Assembly: GCF_013466985.1 (NCBI RefSeq)
Contig: NZ_CP059164.1
Span: 310,001-374,000 of the forward strand
From: Nocardioides ungokensis
GTDB taxonomy: Bacteria; Actinomycetota; Actinomycetes; Propionibacteriales; Nocardioidaceae
Direction: 5' to 3'
Length of the DNA stretch: 64,000 nt
The position numbers and the translations under genes are program-made. Below, in pieces: positions 52,602 through 61,667 of the stretch (its first letter is position 1; each line of letters starts with the position of its first letter). Below the pieces are notes generated by a model that was not told the DNA's origin, did no database searches, and saw only the letters and a list, made by a program, of their open reading frames with translations.

Positions 52602-53629
52602 CCGACCTGATGCTGCGGCCCAGCCGCGTCTCCCCGGTGCAGCGGGCCGCGGGCACCGTGCTCCGCTCCCGTGAGGTCGCCGTGGCGGCGGTCCTCGTGG
52701 CCGTCATCCTGGTGACGACGCTGAAGAGCAGCTCCTTCCTCTTCAGCTCCGACGGGTGGCGCGACCTGCTGCTCACCCCGTGCATCCTGGTGCCGCTCGC
52801 CATCGGTCAGACGGTCGTCATCGTGACGCGCAACGTCGACCTCTCGGTGGGCTCGGTGCTCGGCCTCACGGCGTACCTCACCGGGCGACTCTTCCTCGAC
52901 CACCCGGGCCTGCCGATCGTGGCGGTCTTCGTGATCGGCATGCTGGCCGGCGCGGTGCTGGGCGCGGTCAACGGGGTGCTGGTGGCCTTCGGCAAGGTGC
53001 CGGCCCTGGTGATCACCCTGGGCACGCTCTACATCTACCGGGGCATCTTCCTGACCTGGGCCGGCAGCAACCGGATCAACGCCTCCGACATGCCCGAGGG
53101 CTTCCTCAACCTGGGCACCGCCTCGATCCTCACGATCCCGGTGCTCATCATCATCGCCCTGGTCGTCCTCGCGGTCGTCGGCTACGTGCTCTGGACCGCC
53201 CGCGGCGGTCGCGAGCTCTACGCGATCGGCTCCGACCCCGACGCGGCCAAGCTCTACGGCCTCCCGGTCACCCGCCGCGTCCTCACCGCGTTCGTCGTCT
53301 CGGGTGCGCTCGCCGGTCTCGCCGGCGTCGTCTACACGGCGCGCTACGGAACGGTCAGCTCCGGTGCCGGCTACGGCATCGAGCTCCAGGCCGTGGGCGC
53401 CGCCGTCATCGGTGGCGTGGCCATCTTCGGGGGCAGCGGCACCGTGTGGGGCGCGGCCATCGGCGCGTTCCTGCTCGTCACCATCAACCGGGCGCTCCCG
53501 ATCGTCGGCATCCAGGACTTCTGGCAGCAGGCCGTGGTCGGTGCCCTGATCATCTGCGCCGTCGTGCTCGACCGGGTGCTCTCGGTCCGCCAGGCACGCC
53601 GACTCGTCGAAGCGAGGGAACTCTCGTGA
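52598..53629 (+). CDS. rhaP: Rhamnose ABC transporter permease (first)
   Basis: A 343-residue CUT2 permease with about nine membrane helices. The VIVTRNVDLSVGSVLGLTAYLTG and NGVLVAFGKVPALVITLGTL motifs and the GGVAIFGGSGTVWGAAIGAFLL EAA-like region are typical. Together with the second permease it forms the membrane channel. Start and stop overlap both neighbours by four bases. Symbol by homology of the operon. Confidence 0.9.
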   Translation: MTDLMLRPSRVSPVQRAAGTVLRSREVAVAAVLVAVILVTTLKSSSFLFSSDGWRDLLLTPCILVPLAIGQTVVIVTRNVDLSVGSVLGLTAYLTGRLFLDHPGLPIVAVFVIGMLAGAVLGAVNGVLVAFGKVPALVITLGTLYIYRGIFLTWAGSNRINASDMPEGFLNLGTASILTIPVLIIIALVVLAVVGYVLWTARGGRELYAIGSDPDAAKLYGLPVTRRVLTAFVVSGALAGLAGVVYTARYGTVSSGAGYGIELQAVGAAVIGGVAIFGGSGTVWGAAIGAFLLVTINRALPIVGIQDFWQQAVVGALIICAVVLDRVLSVRQARRLVEARELS

Positions 53630-54721
53630 CCAGCTCCGTCCTGACCCGTCCCGACACCCCCGCGACCCGCACCTACGCGTCGTACTCCCGGCCGCTGTGG
53701 CAGCGCGTGATGCTGACCCGCGAGATGGCCGTGATCGCGCTGCTGGTGGGCGTCCTGGTGTGGTCCAACCTCAACGTGCCGAACTTCGACGGCCCGCTGA
53801 CCCTCTACTTCCTCTTCCTCGACATCACGCCGATCCTCCTGATCGCGCTGCCGATGACGCTGGTCATCATCACCGGCGAGATCGACCTCTCGGTCGCCAG
53901 CGTGGTGGGCCTGAGCAGCGTGCTCGTGGGGATGCTGCACCACGACGCGGGGCTCTCGATCCCCGCGGCGGCGGTGGTCGCGCTGGTGGTGGGCGCGGTG
54001 TGCGGCGCGTTCAACGGCTTCCTCGTCTCCTACGTCGGGCTGCCGTCCCTGGCCGTCACGATCGGCACCCTGGCGCTCTACCGCGGCATCGCGGTGGGAC
54101 TGCTCGGCACCACCGCGGTGACCGACTTCCCGGAGAAGTGGACGACCCTCGCACAGGACCGGATCGGCACCTCCAGCTACCCGGTCGTGCTCATCCCGAT
54201 CGCGGTCCTCGCGATCCTCTTCGCCCTGCTCCTGCACTTCTCGCCCTTCGGCCGCGGGGTTCGAGATCGGCCTGAACGACGAGGCCGCGCACTTCACCGG
54301 CGTGAACGTCGAGCGCACCAAGTTCTGGCTGTTCGTGATGACCGGCACCGTCTCGGCGCTGGCCGGCGTCTACTACACGCTGCGCTACGGCAGCGCCCGC
54401 GGCGACAACGCGACCGGGATGGAGCTGCAGGTCATCGCGGCCGTGCTCCTCGGCGGCGTCTCGATCTTCGGCGGCCGCGGAGCCCTGCACGGCGTCATCG
54501 CCGGCGTGGTGCTCATCGGCGCCCTCTCCAGCGCGATGCGCCTGGAGAGCCTGACGGTCAACGTCATCAACATCGTCATCGGAGCGCTGCTCGTGCTCTC
54601 GGTGATGTCCACCAGCCTCCTCGCCTGGCTCTCGGCTCTGACCTCAGGCAGGACCAACGGGGCGCTCCGCCTCGGCAGGCGCCGGCAAGCGGCGATGCAC
54701 CACAGAAAGGGAGATCAATGA
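53626..54721 (+). pseudogene. rhaQ: Rhamnose ABC transporter permease (second), frameshifted
   Basis: A second CUT2 permease of about 364 residues in two frames. GTG 53626 opens a frame with IITGEIDLSVASVVGLSSVLVG and NGFLVSYVGLPSLAVTIGTL. After HFSPFGRG the frame breaks at the run of four G, 54256-54259. The next frame continues FEIGLNDEAAHFTGVNVERT and LLGGVSIFGGRGALHGVIAG to the stop at 54721. Three G instead of four restores the family sequence FGRGFEIG. The rest of the rhamnose operon is otherwise near-intact, so an assembly indel is likely. Confidence 0.87.
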
Positions 54722-55743
54722 AGTTCCAGAATCGGCTCTCCGCCCTGGCCGCAGTGGCGCTGGTGGCCAGCCTGGGTCTGACCGCTTGCGGTGGGAACAG
54801 CGACGGCGCATCAGGGAGCAGCGGTGGTGGCAAGACCACCGTGACCTTCCTGCCGAAGAACCTCGGCAACCCGTACTTCGACACCAGCGACGCCGGTGGC
54901 AAGGCGGCCGTCGACGAGTTCGGCGGCACGTACGCCGAGGTCGGTCCCGACACCGCGACCCCCGACGCCCAGGTGCCGTTCATCAACACCGCGGCCCAGC
55001 AGGGCGTCGACGCCCTGGTGATCTCGGCCGACGACCCGAAGGCCATCTGCAACGCCATCGGGACCGCGCAGAGCGCCGGCACCAAGATCGTCACCTTCGA
55101 CTCCGACACGTCCCCCGACTGCCGGGACCTGTTCATCAACCAGGCCACCGCGGAGGGCATCGCCAAGGTCCAGGTCGACGAGATCGCCAAGCAGATCGGC
55201 GACTCCGGTGAGATCGCGATCCTCTCGGCGGCCGCCAACGCGACCAACCAGAACGCCTGGATCGAGCTGATGAAGAAGGACCTGGCCGCCGACCACCCGA
55301 ACATCAAGCTGGTCGACACCGTCTACGGCAACGACGACGACCAGACGTCGTTCGACAAGACCGCGGCGCTCCTGCAGGCCCACCCGGACCTGAAGGGCAT
55401 CATCTCGCCGACCACCGTCGGCATCGCGGCGGCCGCCCGCTACCTGTCCACCTCGGAGTACAAGGGCAAGGTCGCGCTGACCGGCCTGGGCACGCCCAAC
55501 CAGATGCGCGAGTACGTCAAGGACGGCACCGTCACCTCGTTCGCCCTGTGGAACCCCGAGGACCTCGGCTACCTCGCGGCGTACGCCGCCAAGGCGCTCG
55601 TGGACGGCACCATCACCGGCAAGGAGGGTGACAAGTTCGACGCGGGCAAGCTCGGCTCCTTCACCGTCGGCGCCGACGCGACCGTCCTGCTGGGTGACCC
55701 GTACGTCTTCGACAAGAGCAACATCGACAAGTTCAAGTTCTGA
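54718..55743 (+). CDS. rhaS: Rhamnose ABC transporter substrate-binding lipoprotein
   Basis: A 341-residue type I binding protein of the RhaS kind. A lipobox LTACGG follows the signal helix. The lobes carry FLPKNLGNPYFDTSDAGGKAA, the INTAAQQGVDALVISADDP region and SFALWNPEDLGYLAAYAAKAL near the hinge. It captures rhamnose outside the membrane for the RhaT/P/Q transporter. GGGAG precedes the ATG, which overlaps the permease stop. A strong hairpin follows the gene. Confidence 0.92.
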   Translation: MKFQNRLSALAAVALVASLGLTACGGNSDGASGSSGGGKTTVTFLPKNLGNPYFDTSDAGGKAAVDEFGGTYAEVGPDTATPDAQVPFINTAAQQGVDALVISADDPKAICNAIGTAQSAGTKIVTFDSDTSPDCRDLFINQATAEGIAKVQVDEIAKQIGDSGEIAILSAAANATNQNAWIELMKKDLAADHPNIKLVDTVYGNDDDQTSFDKTAALLQAHPDLKGIISPTTVGIAAAARYLSTSEYKGKVALTGLGTPNQMREYVKDGTVTSFALWNPEDLGYLAAYAAKALVDGTITGKEGDKFDAGKLGSFTVGADATVLLGDPYVFDKSNIDKFKF

Positions 55744-55748
55744 TCGCC

Positions 55749-55787
55749 CCGCCCGGCCGGCGGGATCCCCGCCCGCCGGCCGGGCGG
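55749..55787 (+). terminator. Strong stem-loop after the binding-protein gene
   Basis: A perfect 16-bp stem (55749-55764 with 55772-55787) and a 7-base loop lie between the transporter and enzyme genes. It may cause partial termination or protect the upstream mRNA, raising binding-protein levels relative to the enzymes. No T-run follows. Confidence 0.6.
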
Positions 55788-55829
55788 CCACCACCCCGTA
55801 CCCCATCTCCCCGACCCAAGGAGTCCGTC

Positions 55830-56183
55830 GTGCGCGTCTGCTTCCAGCTCCAGGTCCGCCCGGACCGGCTCGAGGAGTACCGCGCCCGGCACGCCGCGGT
55901 CTGGCCGGAGATGCTCGGGGCGCTGGCCGACAACGGCTGGCACAACTACTCGCTCTTCCTCCGCCCCGACGGGATGCTCATCGGCTACGTCGAGACCCCG
56001 TCGCTGGAGGACGCGCTCGCGGGCATGGCCCGCACCGAGGTCAACGCCCGTTGGCAGGCCGAGATGTCGGAGTTCTTCGAGGACCTCGAAGGCGCCGCCC
56101 CGGACCGGGGGTTCCTCGTGCTGGAGGAGGTCTTCCACCTCGAGGACCAGCTGGCAGCCCGATCCACGAACACCGAGAAGTGA
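55830..56183 (+). CDS. rhaM: L-rhamnose mutarotase
   Basis: A 117-residue RhaM-type mutarotase that interconverts alpha and beta L-rhamnopyranose. The pattern VCFQLQVRPDRLEEYRARHAAVWPEML with its His, the GWHNYSLFLRPDGMLIGYVE block and WQAEMSEFFED match the family. A GTG start is preceded by AAGGAG. It is followed after six bases by the isomerase gene. Confidence 0.93.
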   Translation: MRVCFQLQVRPDRLEEYRARHAAVWPEMLGALADNGWHNYSLFLRPDGMLIGYVETPSLEDALAGMARTEVNARWQAEMSEFFEDLEGAAPDRGFLVLEEVFHLEDQLAARSTNTEK

Positions 56184-56189
56184 TGTGAG

Positions 56190-57372
56190 ATGACGACGTT
56201 CAGCCAGATCAGCCACCTGCTGGAGGGCCAGGCCATCGAGGTCCCCTCGTGGGCATACGGCAACTCGGGCACCCGGTTCAAGGTCTTCGGCTCTCCGGGC
56301 ACCCCCCGCACCGTGGAGGAGAAGATCGCCGACGCCGCGGCCGTGAACCGCTTCACCGGCCTCGCCCCGCTGGTCTCCCTGCACATCCCGTGGGACCTCG
56401 TGGACGACTTCGCCGCGCTGCGCCGCTACGCCGAGGACCTCGGCGTCGGGCTCGGCACGATCAACTCCAACACCTTCCAGGACGACGACTACAAGCTCGG
56501 CGCCCTCACCCACACCGACGCCAAGATCCGCCGGAAGGCGATCGACCACCACTTCGAGTGCCTCGACGTGATGGACGCGACCGGGTCGCGGGACCTGAAG
56601 ATCTGGCTGGCGGAGGGCACCAACTACCCCGGCCAGGGCGACATGCGCGGCCGCCAGGACCGGCTCGCCGAGTCGCTGGCCGCGATCTACGACCGGGTCG
56701 GCGAGGACCAGCGCCTGGTGCTGGAGTACAAGTTCTTCGAGCCGGCGTTCTACCACACCGACGTCCCGGACTGGGGCACGTCGTACGCCCAGGTGGCGGC
56801 CCTCGGCGACCGGGCGTTCGTCTGCCTCGACACCGGCCAGCCACCACGCGCCCGGCACCAACATCGAGTTCATCGTGGCCCAGCTGCTGCGGCTCGGGAA
56901 GCTCGGCTCCTTCGACTTCAACAGCCGCTTCTACGCCGACGACGACCTGATCGTGGGCGCGGCCGACCCGTTCCAGCTGTTCCGGATCCTCGTCGAGGTG
57001 GTCCGCGGCGGCGGCTACGGCCCCGCCACCCCCGAGGGGCGCAGCGACGTCGCCTTCATGCTCGACCAGTGCCACAACATCGAGCGGAAGATCCCGGGCC
57101 AGATCCGCTCGGTGCTCTACGTCCAGGAGATGACCGCGCGGGCCCTGCTCGTCGACACCGACACGCTGCGCGCGGCGCAGGAGGACGGCGACGTCCTGCT
57201 GGCCAACGAGATCTTCATGGACGCCTTCTACACCGACGTACGAGCCGACCTCGCGCAGTGGCGCGAGGAGCGTGGCCTGCCGGCGAACCCGATGCGGGCC
57301 TACCTCGAGAGCGGCTACCAGGAACGAATCGAGGCGGACCGCGTGGGCGGGACGCAGGCAGGATGGAACTGA
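56190..57372 (+). pseudogene. rhaI: L-rhamnose isomerase, frameshifted
   Basis: An isomerase of about 393 residues of the Pseudomonas RhaI type, converting L-rhamnose to L-rhamnulose. VSLHIPWDLVDDF, DLKIWLAEGTNYPGQGDMRGRQDRL and VLEYKFFEPAFYHTDVPDWG are in the first frame from ATG 56190. At 56841 an extra C breaks LDTGQ-HHAPGTNIEF, where metal-binding His and Asp lie. The second frame continues FDFNSRFYADDDLIVGAADP to the stop at 57372. Without it the pathway would stop at the second step, so an assembly error is the likely explanation. Confidence 0.88.
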
Positions 57373-57376
57373 CCCC

Positions 57377-59425
57377 ATGACGAACGCGGTCACCAACAGC
57401 GCAGCGGCCGAGCTGATCGCCCGGTCCAACCGGCTCGGCGCCGACCCGAAGAACACCAACTACGCCGGCGGCAACACCTCCGCCAAGGGCACCGAGACCG
57501 ACCCGGTCACCGGCGAGCCCGTCGAGCTGGTGTGGGTCAAGGGATCGGGCGGCGACCTCGGCACCCTGACCGAGTCCGGTCTCGCCGTGCTCCGACTCGA
57601 CCGGATGCGCGCCCTGGTCGACGTCTACCCCGGCGTCGAGCGCGAGGACGAGATGGTCGCGGCCTTCGACTACTGCCTGCACGGCAAGGGCGGCGCCGCC
57701 CCCTCGATCGACACCGCCATGCACGGCCTCGTCGACGCCGCGCACGTCGACCACCTGCACCCCGACTCCGGCATCGCCATCGCGACGGCCGCCGACGGCG
57801 AGCAGCTCACCTCGAAGATCTTCGGCGACCGGGTCGTGTGGGTGCCGTGGCGCCGTCCGGGCTTCCAGCTCGGCCTCGACATCGCGGCGATCAAGGAGAA
57901 GAACCCGCAGGCCGTCGGCTGCATCCTCGGCGGGCACGGCATCACTGCCTGGGGCGAGACCAGCGACGAGGCCGAGGCCAACTCGCTGTGGATCATCGAC
58001 ACCGCCGCCGCCTACATCGCCGAGCACAGCTCGCCGGCGCCCTTCGGTGCCCCGCTCGAGGGTTACGCCGCACTGCCGCAGGACCAGCGCCGAGCCAAGG
58101 CGGCCGCGCTGGCCGGCACCATCCGCGGCATCGCCTCCCATGACCGTCCCATGGTCGGGCACTTCACCGAGTCCGAGGCCGTCCTGGACTTCCTGGCCGC
58201 CTCGGAGCACCCGCGGCTGGCCGAGCTGGGCACCTCCTGCCCCGACCACTTCCTGCGCACCAAGGTCAAGCCGCTGGTGCTCGACCTGCCCGCCTCGGCC
58301 TCGGTCGAGGACTCGATCGCCCGGCTGCGGGAGCTCGCGGTGGCCTACCGCGAGGACTACCAGGCCTACTACGACCGGCACGCGACCCCGGAGTCCCCGG
58401 CCATCCGCGGCGCGGACCCGCTGATCGTGCTGGTGCCCGGCGTCGGGATGTTCTCCTACGGCAAGGACAAGCAGACCGCCCGGGTCGCGGGGGAGTTCTA
58501 CGTCAACGCGATCAACGTGATGCGCGGTGCCGAGGGCCTGTCGACGTACGCCCCCATCGACGAGGCGGAGAAGTTCCGCATCGAGTACTGGGCGCTCGAG
58601 GAGGCCAAGCTCCAGCGGATGCCCAAGCCCAAGCCCCTGGCCACCCGGATCGCCCTGGTCACCGGCGCCGCCGGCGGCATCGGCAAGGCCACGGCCAAGC
58701 GGCTCGCGGCCGAGGGCGCCTGCGTCGTCATCGCGGACCTGTCGCTGGAGAAGGCGCAGGCGGCGGCAGCAGAGATCGGAGGCCCCGACCTGGCCGTCGG
58801 CGTCGCGGCCGACGTGTCCGACGAGGGCGCCGTGCAGGCGATGGTCGACGCGACCGTGCTCGCCTTCGGCGGCCTCGACCTGGTGGTCAACAACGCCGGG
58901 CTCTCGCTGTCGAAGTCGCTCCTCGAGACGACCGCCGACGACTGGGACCTCCAGCACAACGTGATGGCGAAGGGCTCGTTCCTGGTGTCGAAGGCCGCCG
59001 CTCGGGTGCTCATCGCCCAGGAGATGGGCGGCGACATCGTCTACATCTCCTCGAAGAACTCGATCTTCGCCGGCCCCAACAACATCGCCTACTCCGCCAC
59101 CAAGGCCGACCAGGCCCACCAGGTCCGGCTGCTCGCGGCCGAGCTCGGCGAGCACGGCGTCAAGGTCAACGGCGTCAACCCCGACGGGGTCGTCCAGGGC
59201 TCCGGGATCTTCGCCGGCGGCTGGGGCGCCAACCGGGCGGCGGTCTACGGGGTGGAGGAGAAGGACCTCGGCAAGTTCTACGCCCAGCGCACCATCCTCA
59301 AGCGCGAGGTGCTGCCGGAGAACATCGCGAACGCCGTGTTCGTGCTGTGCGGCCCGGACCTGAGCCACACGACGGGGCTGCACGTGCCGGTCGACGCGGG
59401 CGTGGCCGCAGCGTTCCTGCGATGA
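57377..59425 (+). CDS. rhaEW: Bifunctional rhamnulose-1-phosphate aldolase/lactaldehyde dehydrogenase
   Basis: A 682-residue two-domain enzyme. The class II aldolase part (residues 1 to about 420) has DHLHPDSG and CILGGHGITAWG metal ligands. The SDR part (about 425-682) has VTGAAGGIGKATAKRL, NNAG and the active-site YSATK. The aldolase cleaves rhamnulose 1-phosphate to DHAP and L-lactaldehyde, and the SDR oxidises the latter to L-lactate. The start is four bases after the isomerase stop, and the end overlaps the kinase gene. Confidence 0.93.
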   Translation: MTNAVTNSAAAELIARSNRLGADPKNTNYAGGNTSAKGTETDPVTGEPVELVWVKGSGGDLGTLTESGLAVLRLDRMRALVDVYPGVEREDEMVAAFDYCLHGKGGAAPSIDTAMHGLVDAAHVDHLHPDSGIAIATAADGEQLTSKIFGDRVVWVPWRRPGFQLGLDIAAIKEKNPQAVGCILGGHGITAWGETSDEAEANSLWIIDTAAAYIAEHSSPAPFGAPLEGYAALPQDQRRAKAAALAGTIRGIASHDRPMVGHFTESEAVLDFLAASEHPRLAELGTSCPDHFLRTKVKPLVLDLPASASVEDSIARLRELAVAYREDYQAYYDRHATPESPAIRGADPLIVLVPGVGMFSYGKDKQTARVAGEFYVNAINVMRGAEGLSTYAPIDEAEKFRIEYWALEEAKLQRMPKPKPLATRIALVTGAAGGIGKATAKRLAAEGACVVIADLSLEKAQAAAAEIGGPDLAVGVAADVSDEGAVQAMVDATVLAFGGLDLVVNNAGLSLSKSLLETTADDWDLQHNVMAKGSFLVSKAAARVLIAQEMGGDIVYISSKNSIFAGPNNIAYSATKADQAHQVRLLAAELGEHGVKVNGVNPDGVVQGSGIFAGGWGANRAAVYGVEEKDLGKFYAQRTILKREVLPENIANAVFVLCGPDLSHTTGLHVPVDAGVAAAFLR

Positions 59426-60918
59426 GCCCTCGTTCGGCTGGGCCGGTGCGGGTCGCGGCGGTCGACCTCGGGGCGACCAGCGGCCGGGTGATGGCCTGCC
59501 GGGTCGGCCCCCGGTCGCTGCACCTCGAGGAGGTGCACCGCTTCCCCAACGGCGGGGTCCGGGCCGGTGGCTCCCTCTACTGGGACGTGCTCGGCATCCA
59601 CCGCGAGACCCTGGCCGGGCTGCGCGAGGTGGCCCGGACCGGCCCGCTGGACGGCGTCGGCATCGACTCCTGGGCGGTGGACTACGGGCTGCTCGACCGC
59701 GACGGCAGGCTGCTCGGCAACCCGTTCAGCCACCGCGACTCCCGCACCGACGGGATGCCGGCCCGGGTGGACGTCAAGATCGACCCGGCCGAGCTGTACG
59801 CCGTCACCGGCCTCCAGCAGCTGCCCTTCAACACGATCTACCAGCTCGTGTCCTCCCTCGGGACCGCGGCCCTTGAGGCAGCGGAGACGCTGCTGCTGCT
59901 GCCCGACCTGCTGACGCACTGGCTGACCGGCGAGGTCGGGGCGGAGCGCACCAACGCCTCCACCACCGGGCTGTACGACGCGCGGACCGGCCAGTGGGCC
60001 GTCGACGTCGCGGGCCGGCTGGGCATCCCGTGGGCGATCCTGCCGCCGCTGCGCGAACCCGGCTCGATCGTCGGGACGCTGCTGCCCGAGGTGGCCGACC
60101 ACGTCGGCGCCCACGGCGTACCGGTGGTGGCGGTCGGCTCGCACGACACCGCCTCGGCGGTGGTGGGCGTCCCCGCCGGGGACGAGAGCTTCGCCTACAT
60201 CTCGTCGGGGACCTGGTCCCTGGTGGGCCTCGAGCTCGACGAGCCCGTGCTGACCGAGGAGGCCCGGCTCGCGGGCTTCACCAACGAGGGCGGGGTCGAC
60301 AAGACGTTCCGGTTCCTGAAGAACGTGATGGGACTCTGGGTGCTCTCCGAGTCGATGCGGGCCTGGTCGGACCAGCGGATCCGCGAGGCGGACCTGCCGT
60401 CGCTGCTGGCCGGCGCCGAGGCGGCGCCCCCGCTGCGGACGGTCGTGGACATCGACGACCCGCGCCTGCTGCGGCCCGGCACCGGCCCCGACGACAGCAT
60501 GCCTGCGCGGGTGCAGCGGTTGGCCGCGGAGGCCGGCGAGCCGGTGCCCCGGACGCCGGTGGCCATCACCCGCTGCATCCTCGACAGCCTGGTGCTCGCC
60601 TACCGCCTCCACGTGCGCCGGGCCGCCGAGGTCGCCGGCCGCGACGTCGAGGTGGTGCACGTGGTCGGCGGCGGCTCGCAGAACGCGCTGCTGTGCCAGC
60701 TCACCGCCGACGCGCTCGGGCTGCCGGTGCTGGCCGGCCCGGCCGAGGCGGCTGCGCTCGGCAACGCCCTGGTGCAGGCGCGTGCGCTGGGCGCCGACCT
60801 TCCTGACCTGGCCGCGATGCGCGCGCTGGTGCGGCGTACGCATGAGGTCCGCAGGTACGAACCTCGACCGGGGCTCGACTGGGACGCGGCCGAGCGCCGT
60901 GTCCGGGAAGCGGTGTGA
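59422..60918 (+). CDS. rhaB: Rhamnulokinase
   Basis: A 498-residue FGGY-type sugar kinase that makes rhamnulose 1-phosphate. AAVDLGATSGRVMA is the ATP-binding first motif, GIDSWAVDYGLLDRDG the rhamnulokinase-specific block, SHDTASAVVGVP carries the catalytic Asp, and HVVGGGSQNALLCQLTAD is the second phosphate-binding motif. Overlaps both neighbours: ATGA with the aldolase and TGATG with lutA. Confidence 0.94.
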   Translation: MSPRSAGPVRVAAVDLGATSGRVMACRVGPRSLHLEEVHRFPNGGVRAGGSLYWDVLGIHRETLAGLREVARTGPLDGVGIDSWAVDYGLLDRDGRLLGNPFSHRDSRTDGMPARVDVKIDPAELYAVTGLQQLPFNTIYQLVSSLGTAALEAAETLLLLPDLLTHWLTGEVGAERTNASTTGLYDARTGQWAVDVAGRLGIPWAILPPLREPGSIVGTLLPEVADHVGAHGVPVVAVGSHDTASAVVGVPAGDESFAYISSGTWSLVGLELDEPVLTEEARLAGFTNEGGVDKTFRFLKNVMGLWVLSESMRAWSDQRIREADLPSLLAGAEAAPPLRTVVDIDDPRLLRPGTGPDDSMPARVQRLAAEAGEPVPRTPVAITRCILDSLVLAYRLHVRRAAEVAGRDVEVVHVVGGGSQNALLCQLTADALGLPVLAGPAEAAALGNALVQARALGADLPDLAAMRALVRRTHEVRRYEPRPGLDWDAAERRVREAV

Positions 60919-61667
60919 TGATGGGCCGCATGCGTGTCGCGCTCATGGTCACCTGCGTCAACGACGCGATGTTCCCCGACACCGGCAAGGCCGTCGTCAC
61001 GCTGTTGCGCCGGCTGGGGGTCGACGTGGAGTTCCCCCAGGCGCAGACGTGCTGCGCCCAGCCGATGGTCAACACCGGCTACCTCGACGAGGCGGTCCCG
61101 GTGGTGCGCACCTTCGTCGACGCCTTCGCGGGGTACGACGCGATCGTGACCCCGTCCGGGTCGTGCGCCGGGTCGGCCCGGCACCAGCACTCGATCGTGG
61201 CCCGCCGGTCGGGGGACCGAGGCCTCGAGGCCGCCGTGGCCGAGACCGCACCGAAGGTCTACGAGCTCAGCGAGTTCCTCGTCGACGTGCTTGGGGTGAC
61301 CGACGTCGGCGCCTACTTCCCGCACCGGGTCACCTACCACCCGACCTGTCACTCCCTGCGGATGCTCGGCGTGGGAGACCGTCCGCGCCGGCTGCTCGAG
61401 GCGGTGCGGGGGATTGGGCTCACCGACCTCCCGGCGGCCGAGGAGTGCTGCGGCTTCGGGGGCACCTTCGCGGTCAAGAACGCCGACACCTCGGTCGCCA
61501 TGGGCGCCGACAAGGCCCGCCACGTGCGGGAGACGGGAGCCGAGGTGCTGGTCGCCGGCGACAACTCGTGCCTGATGCACATCGGCGGCGTGCTCTCCCG
61601 GCAGCGAGCCGGGGTGCGGGTCATGCACCTCGCCGAGATCCTGGCGGCCACCGAGGAGCAGAAGTGA
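60918..61667 (+). CDS. lutA: L-lactate utilisation protein LutA
   Basis: A 249-residue Fe-S-associated subunit of the LutABC L-lactate oxidising complex. Two CCG domains are seen: TCCAQPMVNTGY at about residue 46 and AEECCGFGGTF at about 180, with VTCVNDAMFPDTG near the start. LutABC oxidises L-lactate to pyruvate. The ATG at 60918 overlaps the kinase stop; a Met 12 bases later also fits. Confidence 0.92.
   Translation: MMGRMRVALMVTCVNDAMFPDTGKAVVTLLRRLGVDVEFPQAQTCCAQPMVNTGYLDEAVPVVRTFVDAFAGYDAIVTPSGSCAGSARHQHSIVARRSGDRGLEAAVAETAPKVYELSEFLVDVLGVTDVGAYFPHRVTYHPTCHSLRMLGVGDRPRRLLEAVRGIGLTDLPAAEECCGFGGTFAVKNADTSVAMGADKARHVRETGAEVLVAGDNSCLMHIGGVLSRQRAGVRVMHLAEILAATEEQK

Noticed and set aside
54241..54301. 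Programmed ribosomal frameshifting in the second rhamnose permease
   Set aside because: No known need for it in ABC permeases, and the same kind of break in a G or C run recurs in unrelated genes across the window.
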